From contig CACJWG010000001.1 in the NCBI GenBank assembly GCA_902597055.1, forward strand, positions 1 to 64,000: a stretch of 64,000 nucleotides of DNA. The letters are read 5' to 3'. How positions within the stretch are numbered: position 1 is the stretch's first letter; every line of letters begins with the position of its first letter. This DNA comes from an uncultured Pelagibacteraceae bacterium (GTDB lineage Bacteria > Pseudomonadota > Alphaproteobacteria > Pelagibacterales > Pelagibacteraceae). Position numbers and translations under genes: made by a program. This document shows, one piece after another, positions 7,713 through 15,595 of this stretch. The notes beneath the pieces were generated by a model. It ran no database searches and was not told where the DNA came from. It saw nothing but the letters and a program-made list of their open reading frames with translations.

Positions 7713-9053
7713 ATGAGTCAAAAACCTTCTATACCAAATTCGCTTAATGAACATTGGATGCCATTTACATCCAATAAAGACTTTAAAGAAAGACCAAGAT
7801 TAATTACAGAAGCTAAAGGGGTTTATTTAAAAAATCATGAAGGTAATACTCAAATAGATGCAAGCTCAGGATTATTCTGTAATCCTCTTGGTCATGGAAG
7901 ACAAGAAATTATAGATGCAATATCAAATCAATTAAAAACTTTAGACTATGCTCAACCGTTCCAACAAGGTTTTGGTGGATCGTTTGAATTAGCAACAAGA
8001 ATTTCAAAACATACACCAGGAAATTTAAATAGAATTTTTTATACAATATGTGGATCGACTGCAGTTGAAACAGCAATCAAAATTGCAATCGCTTATCATA
8101 AAGCAAGAGGCGAAGGACATAGATTTAGATTTGTTGGAAGAGAAAGAGCTTACCACGGAATGAATATTGGTGCCACTTCAGTTGGTGGAATGATTAACAA
8201 CGTAAAAACTTTTGCAAGTGTATTGATGCCAGGCGTAGTACATATGAGACATACTCATTTACCAGAACACAAATTTGTTTCTGGACAACCAGATACTGGT
8301 GCAAATAGAGCAGAGGATTTAGAAAGAATTTGTACAAACTTTGGTGCAGAAAATATTGCAGCTTGTATTGTTGAACCAATTGCTGGTTCAACTGGAACAT
8401 TAGTGCCTCCAAAAGGATATTTACAAAAACTTAGAGAGATTTGTGACAAACACGGAATACTTTTAATATTTGATGAAGTTATAACTGGATGGGGAAGAAC
8501 TGGTTCTGCTTTTGGTGCACAAGAGTTTGGTGTTACTCCAGATATAATGACAATGGCAAAAGCTACAACAAATGGAATTGTTCCAATGGGTGTTGTTGCA
8601 AGTAAAGAAGAAATTTATGACACGATAATGGATGCATCTCCAAAAGGAACAATTGAATTATTTCATGGTTATACTTATTCAGGTATTCCAATTTCAGTTG
8701 CAGCTGCATTAGCAGTACAAGATATTTTTGAAAAAGAAGATATTTTTAAAAGAGTAAAAGAATTAGCACCGTACTTCCAAGAAGGTTTGATGTCTTTAAA
8801 AGATTTAGAGGCAGTAGAAAATATAAGAGGTTACGGAATGATGGGTGGAATTGATATGAAGATGGATCAAAAACCTGGAAGGGCAGGTTTAACAACCTTC
8901 AAACATTGTTATGATGCTGGTGTAAATTTTAAAGCTACAGGCGACTGTTTAATTATTGCACCAATGTTTATATCTGAAAAAAAACATATTGATGAAATAA
9001 TTGAAAAATTAAGAACTGGTATTAGCAATTATTCTAAAAGTAAGAAAAATTAA
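7713..9053 (+). CDS. Taurine/beta-alanine:pyruvate-type class III aminotransferase
   Basis: 446 residues, a full-length PLP-dependent omega-aminotransferase. The PLP lysine is K283 in AKATTNG, with the cofactor-binding aspartate in FDEVITGWGR near 253-262 and the SGLFCNPLGHGR block near residue 52. N-terminal LNEHWMPFTSN resembles both taurine:pyruvate and beta-alanine:pyruvate aminotransferases. Alanine dehydrogenase follows 8 bp later and a TauABC-like transporter is divergent. This suggests taurine plus pyruvate giving sulfoacetaldehyde plus alanine, with pyruvate regenerated by the next gene. Beta-alanine, hypotaurine or another omega-amine cannot be ruled out, so I give no gene symbol. 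Confidence 0.85.
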   Translation: MSQKPSIPNSLNEHWMPFTSNKDFKERPRLITEAKGVYLKNHEGNTQIDASSGLFCNPLGHGRQEIIDAISNQLKTLDYAQPFQQGFGGSFELATRISKHTPGNLNRIFYTICGSTAVETAIKIAIAYHKARGEGHRFRFVGRERAYHGMNIGATSVGGMINNVKTFASVLMPGVVHMRHTHLPEHKFVSGQPDTGANRAEDLERICTNFGAENIAACIVEPIAGSTGTLVPPKGYLQKLREICDKHGILLIFDEVITGWGRTGSAFGAQEFGVTPDIMTMAKATTNGIVPMGVVASKEEIYDTIMDASPKGTIELFHGYTYSGIPISVAAALAVQDIFEKEDIFKRVKELAPYFQEGLMSLKDLEAVENIRGYGMMGGIDMKMDQKPGRAGLTTFKHCYDAGVNFKATGDCLIIAPMFISEKKHIDEIIEKLRTGISNYSKSKKN

Positions 9054-9061
9054 TTTTCTAA

Positions 9062-10180
9062 ATGAAAATTGGCGTTCCTAAAGAAATAAAACCACAAGAA
9101 AATAGAATTGGATTAACCCCTGAAAGTGTAAAAACTTTAGTAGGTGAAGGTCATGAAGTTTTAGTTGAGAACAATGGTGGATTTGAAGCTGGTTTTGATA
9201 ACGATCAATATACGAAAGCAGGTGCAAAAATTGTAAAAACAGCTGGTGATATTTTTAATGATGCAGACATAATTGTAAAAGTTAAAGAGCCTCAGAAAGT
9301 TGAGGTAGATATGTTAAGAGAAAATCAAATTCTTTATACTTATCTTCATTTAGCAGCTGCAAAAGAACTTACAGCAGGATTGATTAAATCTAAAAGTATT
9401 AATATCGCTTATGAAACAGTTACAGATGATAATGGTAGACTTCCATTACTTGCACCAATGAGTGCGGTCGCTGGACGTATGTCAGTACAGGCTGGAGCAC
9501 ATTGTTTAGAAAAAAATCAAAAGGGTAGAGGTATTTTATTAGGAGGAGCACCAGGTGGTGAGCCAGCAAATGTATTAATTCTTGGTGGTGGAGTAGTAGG
9601 AGAAAATGCTGCAATTATTGCAACAGGTATGAGAGCTAAAGTTCATATAGTTGATAAGTCTGAGGAAAGATTAAAACAATTAGTAAAAATGTTTGGAGAT
9701 AAAATTATTCCTGAACAAAGTGATAAAGTTGATTTAAACAAATTAGTTTCTGAAGCTGATTTATTAGTTGGCGGTGTTTTAATTCCTGGTGCAGAAGCTC
9801 CAAAATTAGTTACCAAAGATATGCTAAAATTGATGAAAAGAGGCTCTGTAATAGTCGATGTTGCAATTGATCAAGGTGGATGCGTTGAAACAAGCAAACC
9901 AACCACTCATGGAGATCCAACATATATAGTAAATGATGTTGTTCATTATTGCGTCGCTAATATGCCAGGTGGAGTTCCTAGAACTTCTACATTTGCACTT
10001 AATAAAGCAACTCTTCCATACTTAGTAAAATTAGCAAATAAAGGTTATCAAAAAGCCTTAGGTGAAGACAAAAACTTTTTAGCAGGATTGAATGTTCATA
10101 AGGGAAATGTCACTTATAAAGCTGTTGCAGATGTTTTTGGTCATGAGTATATTAGTGCAGAAGAAGCAATTAAAAATTAA
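9062..10180 (+). CDS. ald: Alanine dehydrogenase
   Basis: 372 residues, the standard length for NAD-dependent L-alanine dehydrogenase. It shows the N-terminal MKIGVPKEIKPQENR block, catalytic K75 in VKVKEP and H96 in YLHLAAA, and the NAD-binding VLILGGGVVGENAA near residue 169. It deaminates alanine to pyruvate and ammonia. Placed 8 bp after the aminotransferase, it would regenerate the pyruvate acceptor and release the substrate nitrogen as ammonia. This is the classical pairing in taurine dissimilation. Assignment of the enzyme is firm; its role in taurine use is inferred. Confidence 0.95.
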   Translation: MKIGVPKEIKPQENRIGLTPESVKTLVGEGHEVLVENNGGFEAGFDNDQYTKAGAKIVKTAGDIFNDADIIVKVKEPQKVEVDMLRENQILYTYLHLAAAKELTAGLIKSKSINIAYETVTDDNGRLPLLAPMSAVAGRMSVQAGAHCLEKNQKGRGILLGGAPGGEPANVLILGGGVVGENAAIIATGMRAKVHIVDKSEERLKQLVKMFGDKIIPEQSDKVDLNKLVSEADLLVGGVLIPGAEAPKLVTKDMLKLMKRGSVIVDVAIDQGGCVETSKPTTHGDPTYIVNDVVHYCVANMPGGVPRTSTFALNKATLPYLVKLANKGYQKALGEDKNFLAGLNVHKGNVTYKAVADVFGHEYISAEEAIKN

Positions 10181-10193
10181 TTAAAAAGTATTT

Positions 10194-10472
10194 ATGAAAA
10201 AAATTGTGGGAACATTTTTTTATATTCTTGCAGGTATCACAGGTTTAGGCGCAGGTCTTTATGGTACGTATTTAAGTTTTCAAATAGTTTTTTCAATTTT
10301 TCCTGACTGGTTTGCTTATTTATCATTTTTTCTATTTCCTTTCGTTTATGCAATTGCGCCTTTTTATGCAGCCTTCGCTTTGGGAGATTGGACATTATTT
10401 ATTGTGAGTTATCTTGCAATGGTTCCCGTAGTAATTTTAGCATGGCTGGGGTCTGTTATAAGCGGTGAGTAA
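10194..10472 (+). CDS. Small membrane protein of unknown function
   Basis: 92 residues with about three hydrophobic spans (near 4-28, 36-57 and 68-88) and few charged residues. I do not recognise a family. It starts 13 bp after alanine dehydrogenase and its stop overlaps the GTG start of the next small membrane gene by 8 bp. The pair is therefore probably expressed and perhaps acts together within this operon. There is no signal for a transporter or enzyme class. Confidence 0.7.
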   Translation: MKKIVGTFFYILAGITGLGAGLYGTYLSFQIVFSIFPDWFAYLSFFLFPFVYAIAPFYAAFALGDWTLFIVSYLAMVPVVILAWLGSVISGE

Positions 10473-10887
10473 AAAAGCACCAATCAAACAGTATTTAATC
10501 ACTATTCTTGTATCTTTATTATTTGCTCCGATTGTTTTTTTAGCTCAAATATTTGGAAATATAATTGGTGAATTATATGTGTGGTTTAATAATTTTATAT
10601 CATTTATTAAATTCCCATTTTTTTTAGGAAGAATAATTTCTTCTATAATCGCAGGTACTTTGGCGGGGTATATATCTGCTTTATTAATATTTAAAATTTA
10701 TAAAGAATTAAGTTTTCAACTTGCGCTGATATTTCCTTTGTTACTAATCGTTGTTGCTATCGCAGGAGACATCTATTACGCAAATAAAAATGGTTATGAC
10801 TTATTTTTTTTGGGGCATATAATTAGAAATCCTTTAACTTTTATCTTCTACTTTATATTCCTTAAGGAGTTTAAATTTAAAAATTGA
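10465..10887 (+). CDS. Small membrane protein of unknown function
   Basis: 140 residues with four predicted membrane spans. The start is GTG at 10465, overlapping the previous gene by 8 bp, which implies coupled translation. The next gene begins 3 bp after its stop. No known family is recognised. It and the preceding gene form a two-gene membrane unit between alanine dehydrogenase and the flavoprotein dehydrogenase. A two-part carrier for an operon intermediate is possible but unsupported by any motif. Confidence 0.7.
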   Translation: MSKKAPIKQYLITILVSLLFAPIVFLAQIFGNIIGELYVWFNNFISFIKFPFFLGRIISSIIAGTLAGYISALLIFKIYKELSFQLALIFPLLLIVVAIAGDIYYANKNGYDLFFLGHIIRNPLTFIFYFIFLKEFKFKN

Positions 10888-10890
10888 TTT

Positions 10891-13332
10891 ATGAAAAAAA
10901 TTCCTAGTTCAGCTAAAGTTGTTGTTATTGGTGGTGGGGTTGTTGGATGTTCATGCGCTTATCATTTAGCAAAATTTGGATGGAAAGATGTTATCCTTTT
11001 AGAAAGAGATAAACTAACTTCTGGCACCACTTGGCACGCAGCAGGATTAGTCAGTCAATTAGGACCATCAGCAACAATTACAAAAATAAGAAAATACTCT
11101 TTAGATTTATATAAAGAACTCGAAAAGAAAGTAGATCATTCTGCTGGACTTCGTTTAAATGGCGCAATGTCTATTGCTCAAGAAGAGGGTAGATGGCAAG
11201 AATTAAAAAGACAAGCAACTACTGCTCAACTTTTTGATGTTGATGTACAAATTTTAAATAAAGATCAAATTAAAGAAAAAGTTCCATTGATTAAAAATGA
11301 TGATTTGTTAGGTGGTATTTTAATGCCAGGAGATGGTTCAGGAGATCCTTCAGGAATAACTCAATTACTTGCTAAAGCCGCAAGAGCAGAAGGAGCCAAA
11401 ATTTTTGAAGACTCACCTGTTGAAGATATTTTAGTTAAAAACAAAAGAATAGAAGGTGTTGTTGTTAACGGAGAAAAAATTGAATGTGAGTATATTGTTT
11501 TAGCAACAGGAATGTGGTCAAGACAAATTGGAGAAAAATTAGGAGTAAGTATTCCATTATATCCAGCTGAACATTTTTATGTAATTACTGAACCAATAAA
11601 AGAGATACCAAAAGATTTACCGGTAATTAGAGATTTTGATAGCAGAACTTATTTCAAAGAAGATGCTGGGAAATTACTTTTAGGAATATTTGAAGGAAAA
11701 TCTATTCCTGCATTTGATAAAACTAATAAAGTTCCAGATGATTTTTCTTTTGGTGAGTTTCCTGAAAATCTTGAACATTTTGAACCATATCTAAATGCAT
11801 GCATGAAAAGATTTCCTATTCTTGAAAAAACAGGAATTAGAAAGTTTTTTGCTGGACCAGAGTCATTTACACCTGATACAAATACTTTGTTAGGTGAAGT
11901 TCCTGAAGTTAAAAACTTTTTTGTTTGTTGTGGTTTAAATAGTATTGGAATAGCAAGTGCAGGAGGCGTTGGTAAAGTTACAGCTGAATGGATGATGAAT
12001 GGTCATATTAATGAAGATATATTTAGTTATGACATTAAAAGATTTCAAAAATTTCACTCAGGCATAAATTTTATTAAAGAAAGAGTAACAGAAACACTTG
12101 GTGATTTATATGGAATGCATTGGCCGTACAAACAACATAAAACTTCAAGAAACGTAATTACTCTTCCTTATCATGATAGATTAAAAGATCATGGTGCATG
12201 TTTTGGTGTCTCTGGTGGCTATGAAAGACCAATGTGGTTTTCAAAAGATGAAAAAAATAAAGATTATAAATATAGTTACAATTACCAAAACTGGTATCCA
12301 AGTGCTGAATTTGAAACAAAAAATGCAAGATCAAATGTAGGTTTGTTTGAATTATCTCCCTTTTCAAAATTTGATTTAAAAGGGGATAAAGTGCATGAGG
12401 AATTACAAATTTTGTGTACAGCTAATATTCCAAATGAACCTGGTAAAATTAAATACACTCAAATGTTAAATGCAGATGGTGGAATTGAAACTGATTTAAC
12501 TGTTATTTGTATTGAAAAGAATTATTTTAGAATTGTTTCTTCTGCTGCTAATAGAGAACATGATAAATTTCATATTTTAAAGCATATTTCTAAAGATGTT
12601 AAATTAACTGATGTAACAGAGGATTATTGTTGTTTAGGTTTATTTGGACCAAAAAGCAGAGAAATGATTTCCTCAATTAGTTCTGACGATTTCTCCAATA
12701 AAAACTTTAAATTTGGTACAGCTAAATTAGTTAAAATTAATGATATAGAATTATGGGCTCAAAGAATTTCATATGTGGGAGAATTAGGCTTTGAACTTTA
12801 TGTAAAAAAAGAAAAAGCTTTAAAACTTTTTGATATTTTAATGGATAAAGGTAAATCTTTTAAACTTTCTCTATGTGGAATGCATGCAATGGATATTATG
12901 AGGATGGAAAGTGGTTATTTACATTGGGGCCACGACATTTCACCTGAAGAAAACCAATTTGAGGCAGGTTTAAACTTTGCGGTCAGTTTTAAAAAGAATA
13001 TAAATTTCATTGGAAGAACTGCATTAGAAAAAAAACGTGACAAAAAGGACCATAAGAAATTTAAAATGCTCATTTTGAACCATTCTAAAGAAGGAGCACC
13101 TCTTCTGCTTCACGACGAGCCGATCTATTTAAAAGATAAGATTGTGGGTCGTACAACTTCTGGCTGTTACTCTTTCAATTACAACAAAAATTTAGCATTT
13201 GGCTACATTAATTCAGGCTTAACTAGTGATCAGATTGACAAAGAAGCCTTTGAGATAGAGGTTGAAAAGAAAAAATACCCGGCATCTGTCATTACCAGAC
13301 CTCTAAATGATAAAAAGCTTAGTTCCCTTTAG
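10891..13332 (+). CDS. Dimethylglycine/sarcosine dehydrogenase-like FAD oxidoreductase with GcvT domain
   Basis: 813 residues in the order FAD-dependent oxidase (DAO) domain (about 8-370), connecting FAO-type segment (to about 430), GcvT aminomethyltransferase domain (about 440-700) and GcvT C-terminal barrel (to the end). FAD is held by VVIGGGVVG near 11-19. SGTTWHAAGLV (44-54) contains H49, at the position where dimethylglycine dehydrogenases bind FAD covalently. Such enzymes remove N-methyl groups and pass the one-carbon unit to tetrahydrofolate. It ends the aminotransferase operon, so an N-methylated substrate of this pathway is possible. Dimethylglycine or sarcosine from glycine betaine is the conservative reading. 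Confidence 0.88.
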   Translation: MKKIPSSAKVVVIGGGVVGCSCAYHLAKFGWKDVILLERDKLTSGTTWHAAGLVSQLGPSATITKIRKYSLDLYKELEKKVDHSAGLRLNGAMSIAQEEGRWQELKRQATTAQLFDVDVQILNKDQIKEKVPLIKNDDLLGGILMPGDGSGDPSGITQLLAKAARAEGAKIFEDSPVEDILVKNKRIEGVVVNGEKIECEYIVLATGMWSRQIGEKLGVSIPLYPAEHFYVITEPIKEIPKDLPVIRDFDSRTYFKEDAGKLLLGIFEGKSIPAFDKTNKVPDDFSFGEFPENLEHFEPYLNACMKRFPILEKTGIRKFFAGPESFTPDTNTLLGEVPEVKNFFVCCGLNSIGIASAGGVGKVTAEWMMNGHINEDIFSYDIKRFQKFHSGINFIKERVTETLGDLYGMHWPYKQHKTSRNVITLPYHDRLKDHGACFGVSGGYERPMWFSKDEKNKDYKYSYNYQNWYPSAEFETKNARSNVGLFELSPFSKFDLKGDKVHEELQILCTANIPNEPGKIKYTQMLNADGGIETDLTVICIEKNYFRIVSSAANREHDKFHILKHISKDVKLTDVTEDYCCLGLFGPKSREMISSISSDDFSNKNFKFGTAKLVKINDIELWAQRISYVGELGFELYVKKEKALKLFDILMDKGKSFKLSLCGMHAMDIMRMESGYLHWGHDISPEENQFEAGLNFAVSFKKNINFIGRTALEKKRDKKDHKKFKMLILNHSKEGAPLLLHDEPIYLKDKIVGRTTSGCYSFNYNKNLAFGYINSGLTSDQIDKEAFEIEVEKKKYPASVITRPLNDKKLSSL

Positions 13333-13335
13333 CAC

Positions 13336-13378
13336 CATTTTGAACAAAGCTCAAAAATTTGCAACTCATTTTGAACAA
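13336..13378. repeat. 12-bp direct repeat CATTTTGAACAA, 31 bp apart
   Basis: CATTTTGAACAA occurs exactly at 13336-13347 and again at 13367-13378. The 31-bp period is about three helical turns, so the copies face the same side of DNA. They lie just after the flavoprotein gene and before the 62-residue membrane protein gene. Related ATGAAC elements flank the other side of the nearby regulator gene. Confidence 0.8.
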
Positions 13379-13396
13379 GGATTTTCTTGAAAATCC
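13379..13396. promoter_or_regulatory. 18-bp inverted repeat GGATTTTC-TT-GAAAATCC
   Basis: Two 8-bp arms (13379-13386 and 13389-13396) are separated by only two bases. That is too tight for a good RNA hairpin loop, so a protein-binding palindrome is more likely than a terminator. It directly follows the second CATTTTGAACAA copy and sits 27 bases before the ATG at 13423. Confidence 0.55.
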
Positions 13397-13422
13397 GAAT
13401 CGGTTGGTGTTAAATACAAACC

Positions 13423-13611
13423 ATGAGTGGGGAAACATCAAGTTACGATCAACAAGTAGAGCTTAAAAAAACGCCAAATATCAAAGTTGATATCAACGAT
13501 TTACTATCAAGAGTAAGAGACGAGAAGAAAAAAGAAAGAAAAGAAAATCTTTTATTTCTAGGTTTAATTGGATCAGTGATAGTGATAACTGGTATTATTG
13601 CGTCTCTTTAA
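13423..13611 (+). CDS. Small C-terminally anchored membrane protein, unknown function
   Basis: 62 residues: a polar, charge-rich N-terminus to about residue 42, including RDEKKKERKE, then one hydrophobic span (about 43-61) ending at the C-terminus. The layout is that of a tail-anchored inner-membrane protein with its N-terminus in the cytoplasm. No family is recognised. It has its own leader with a direct repeat and a palindrome. Its end overlaps the convergent regulator gene by 4 bp. Confidence 0.75.
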   Translation: MSGETSSYDQQVELKKTPNIKVDINDLLSRVRDEKKKERKENLLFLGLIGSVIVITGIIASL

Positions 13612-14612
13612 TTAAATACGATAGTATTCAATATTTTCGTTAACATTCTAATAAATCTTTCTTCATTAATTTTATTAATATCACGAACTGTTTTTAAAGT
13701 AACATCTTTTTCAATAGTATTTGTATCTAATTTTGGTAACCCAAATAAAAGATAAAGATTATTTTTATCTTTTTTAAGCAATTTTCTTTTAATCAAATTA
13801 TTTAATTTTCTAAGAGCTGTAGGTCTTGGTATTCCTGATAACTCAGATATGGTCATTGCATTTAAACCTTGGTTTCCCCAATTGTTAATTTTTTCAATAA
13901 AATTATCTGCTGTTAATTCTGGACTTACACTTTCTTTAAAACCTTTATTCATTACAAGATTTTGATTATAAGCACATTGAGCCCAGATGGCCCAAGTCTC
14001 TATATCTCCAAAAAATTTTTTCCAACCTATAATAGTTGGTATTTGAAATTCAAAAAAGATAGTCCAAATTTGTGTAAAACTATCTCTTATTCTTTTATCT
14101 AAAACAGAGTTTTCAACTTTTTTGTCTAAATAACCTGCTTGACTTAGAAATTCAGTAAATCTTGAAAGTAACCTAGACATGTTTCGTATGGAGTCTCTTG
14201 GTTTTTGGTACTCTTGCCCTTTACGATTTATCATTATTTTTTTTTTATCTTTTTTAATAGCTCCATCTCTTTCCATTTCTAAAATTTTTCTTCTAGTTGT
14301 TTCCTTTGAAATAAGTAATTCTCTTGATAAATCAATTACATTTATTTTTGGTATCTCATAAGTTTCTTTTGCATAAAACTCATCAAATGAATTTTTAATT
14401 TGATAATCTCCATATGCTCTAAAAGTTTTGTGCACTAAATGAATTAAGATTAAATACTTATCAAAGTCTTTAAATCTATTATAAGCAGCATGTAGCCATT
14501 GCTGTTGGAAATAAAATCTCTCAGTAACTATATAATTAAAATTTTTGTGATAGACGGATTTAACTTGTTCTTCTTGAATTTGATCTGAAAATTTTAACTC
14601 TCTTAAAGACAT
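13608..14612 (-). CDS. Transcriptional regulator with two helix-turn-helix segments
   Basis: 334 residues from the ATG at 14612; an in-frame TTG at 14630 would add six residues, and neither start has a clear ribosome site. Two HTH-like segments are visible. One is IDLSRELLISKETTRRKILEM (about 92-112 from this ATG, shown without its last residues as the core LISKETTRRKI). The other is TISELSGIPRPTALRKLNNL (about 254-273). Each is followed by a lysine-rich wing-like stretch. The part between is largely helical and aromatic. I do not know the family; two winged-helix halves in one chain suggest binding to paired half-sites. TGAACAA-type elements occur on both sides of the gene, making autoregulation plausible. 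Confidence 0.72.
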   Translation of the reverse strand: MSLRELKFSDQIQEEQVKSVYHKNFNYIVTERFYFQQQWLHAAYNRFKDFDKYLILIHLVHKTFRAYGDYQIKNSFDEFYAKETYEIPKINVIDLSRELLISKETTRRKILEMERDGAIKKDKKKIMINRKGQEYQKPRDSIRNMSRLLSRFTEFLSQAGYLDKKVENSVLDKRIRDSFTQIWTIFFEFQIPTIIGWKKFFGDIETWAIWAQCAYNQNLVMNKGFKESVSPELTADNFIEKINNWGNQGLNAMTISELSGIPRPTALRKLNNLIKRKLLKKDKNNLYLLFGLPKLDTNTIEKDVTLKTVRDINKINEERFIRMLTKILNTIVFN

Positions 14613-14664
14613 TTTATATAGTTTACGCAAATAATCTTAAATTTTATGATTTAGCAACCCCAAA

Positions 14665-14704
14665 ATGAACAAAAATGCCTTGAATTTTATTTTTTTTCGT
14701 TCAT
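14665..14704. promoter_or_regulatory. Inverted ATGAAC / GTTCAT elements between regulator and symporter
   Basis: ATGAAC at 14665-14670 and GTTCAT at 14699-14704 are inverted copies; the match extends into A-rich flanks (ATGAACaAAAA against ATGAACgAAAA). They lie in the 110-bp space between the regulator gene (minus) and the symporter gene (plus). They share TGAAC with the direct repeats beyond the other end of the regulator, so they are candidate operators. Confidence 0.5.
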
Positions 14705-14722
14705 AAAGCGAGTGAGGGAATT

Positions 14723-15577
14723 GTGGAATTTGTAAAAACCGTCGGACCACTTGGCATGATTTTTATCATGTTTTCTTTGGGTCTTAATCTATCTTATAAA
14801 GATTTCTTTGAGGTATTAAAAAAACCAAGAAATCTAATTGTTGCTTTAATATGTCAAATGATAATGCTTCCTTTAATTGGAATTATCATTATTTCATTTT
14901 TTCCAATGCAGGCCGAGTTTCAACTTGGGGTATTTTTATTATTAATCCTACCTTCCGCAGTAATGTCAAATTATGCAACTAAACTTGTAAAAGGAAATGT
15001 AGCATTATCGATAACTATCACTTCAATTTGTGGATTAATATCATTTATAACAATTCCAATGTTTTTAAAGATCTATGCAGCCTTCTTCTCATCAGTTGAA
15101 TTTGATCTTAATCTCCTAAAATTTTCAGTAAGGATGTTTTTATTTATTGCTTTACCTACATTTGTTGGAATTCTTGTGAGGGGTAATTTTAAAAGATTTT
15201 CTGAACAGAATAATTTAAAATTTGATAGAGCGGCACTAGCTTTGTTTATTATCATCTTGTTAGTAGCAATATTTACAGAGCAAGGAAATTTAGGTGGTTA
15301 TTTTGCAGATGCAGGTGCAATTGCTTTTGTTGTAATAATTTCAGTACTCACTTCTGTTTATATAATTACAAGTTATACCTTAAGAGATGTTAAAGTAAAA
15401 AGAACTATTATGATAGAAGCTATGTTACAAAATGGAGCAATGGGTTTTATCGTTGGAGCCCAATTATTTCATGAGATTGAATATATTACTCCGATAGCAA
15501 TTTATGCATTGATACAATACGTTGCTTTAATGTTTTATATTGGTAATATAAATATTAACAAAATCACTACAAAATAG
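14723..15577 (+). CDS. Bile acid:sodium symporter (BASS) family transporter, second copy
   Basis: 284 residues, highly hydrophobic, with nine or ten spans. It starts MEFVKTVGPLGMIFIMFSLGLNLSYKDF-like and shows LPSAVMSNYATKLVKGN at the position of the family's APGG block, the same layout as the gene at 908. The start is GTG at 14723, preceded by GAGTGAGGG as a likely ribosome site. It is divergent from the two-HTH regulator, with inverted ATGAAC elements between them, so that regulator may control it. The substrate is unknown; sequence divergence from the first copy suggests a different organic anion. Confidence 0.85.
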   Translation: MEFVKTVGPLGMIFIMFSLGLNLSYKDFFEVLKKPRNLIVALICQMIMLPLIGIIIISFFPMQAEFQLGVFLLLILPSAVMSNYATKLVKGNVALSITITSICGLISFITIPMFLKIYAAFFSSVEFDLNLLKFSVRMFLFIALPTFVGILVRGNFKRFSEQNNLKFDRAALALFIIILLVAIFTEQGNLGGYFADAGAIAFVVIISVLTSVYIITSYTLRDVKVKRTIMIEAMLQNGAMGFIVGAQLFHEIEYITPIAIYALIQYVALMFYIGNININKITTK

Positions 15578-15595
15578 TTTTTTTAACACTTAATA

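Noticed and set aside
12158-12367. Minus-strand frame inside the flavoprotein gene, and similar frames of 60-110 codons throughout
   Set aside because: They lie opposite well-supported genes, have no start signal or family motif, and mirror the codon use of the true strand.
13379-13396. Inverted repeat as an intrinsic terminator of the flavoprotein gene
   Set aside because: The loop would have only two bases and no U-run follows.
14612-14720. GTTCAT at 14699 as part of a LexA box
   Set aside because: No second GTTC lies seven bases away; only the nrd promoter box matches the pattern exactly.
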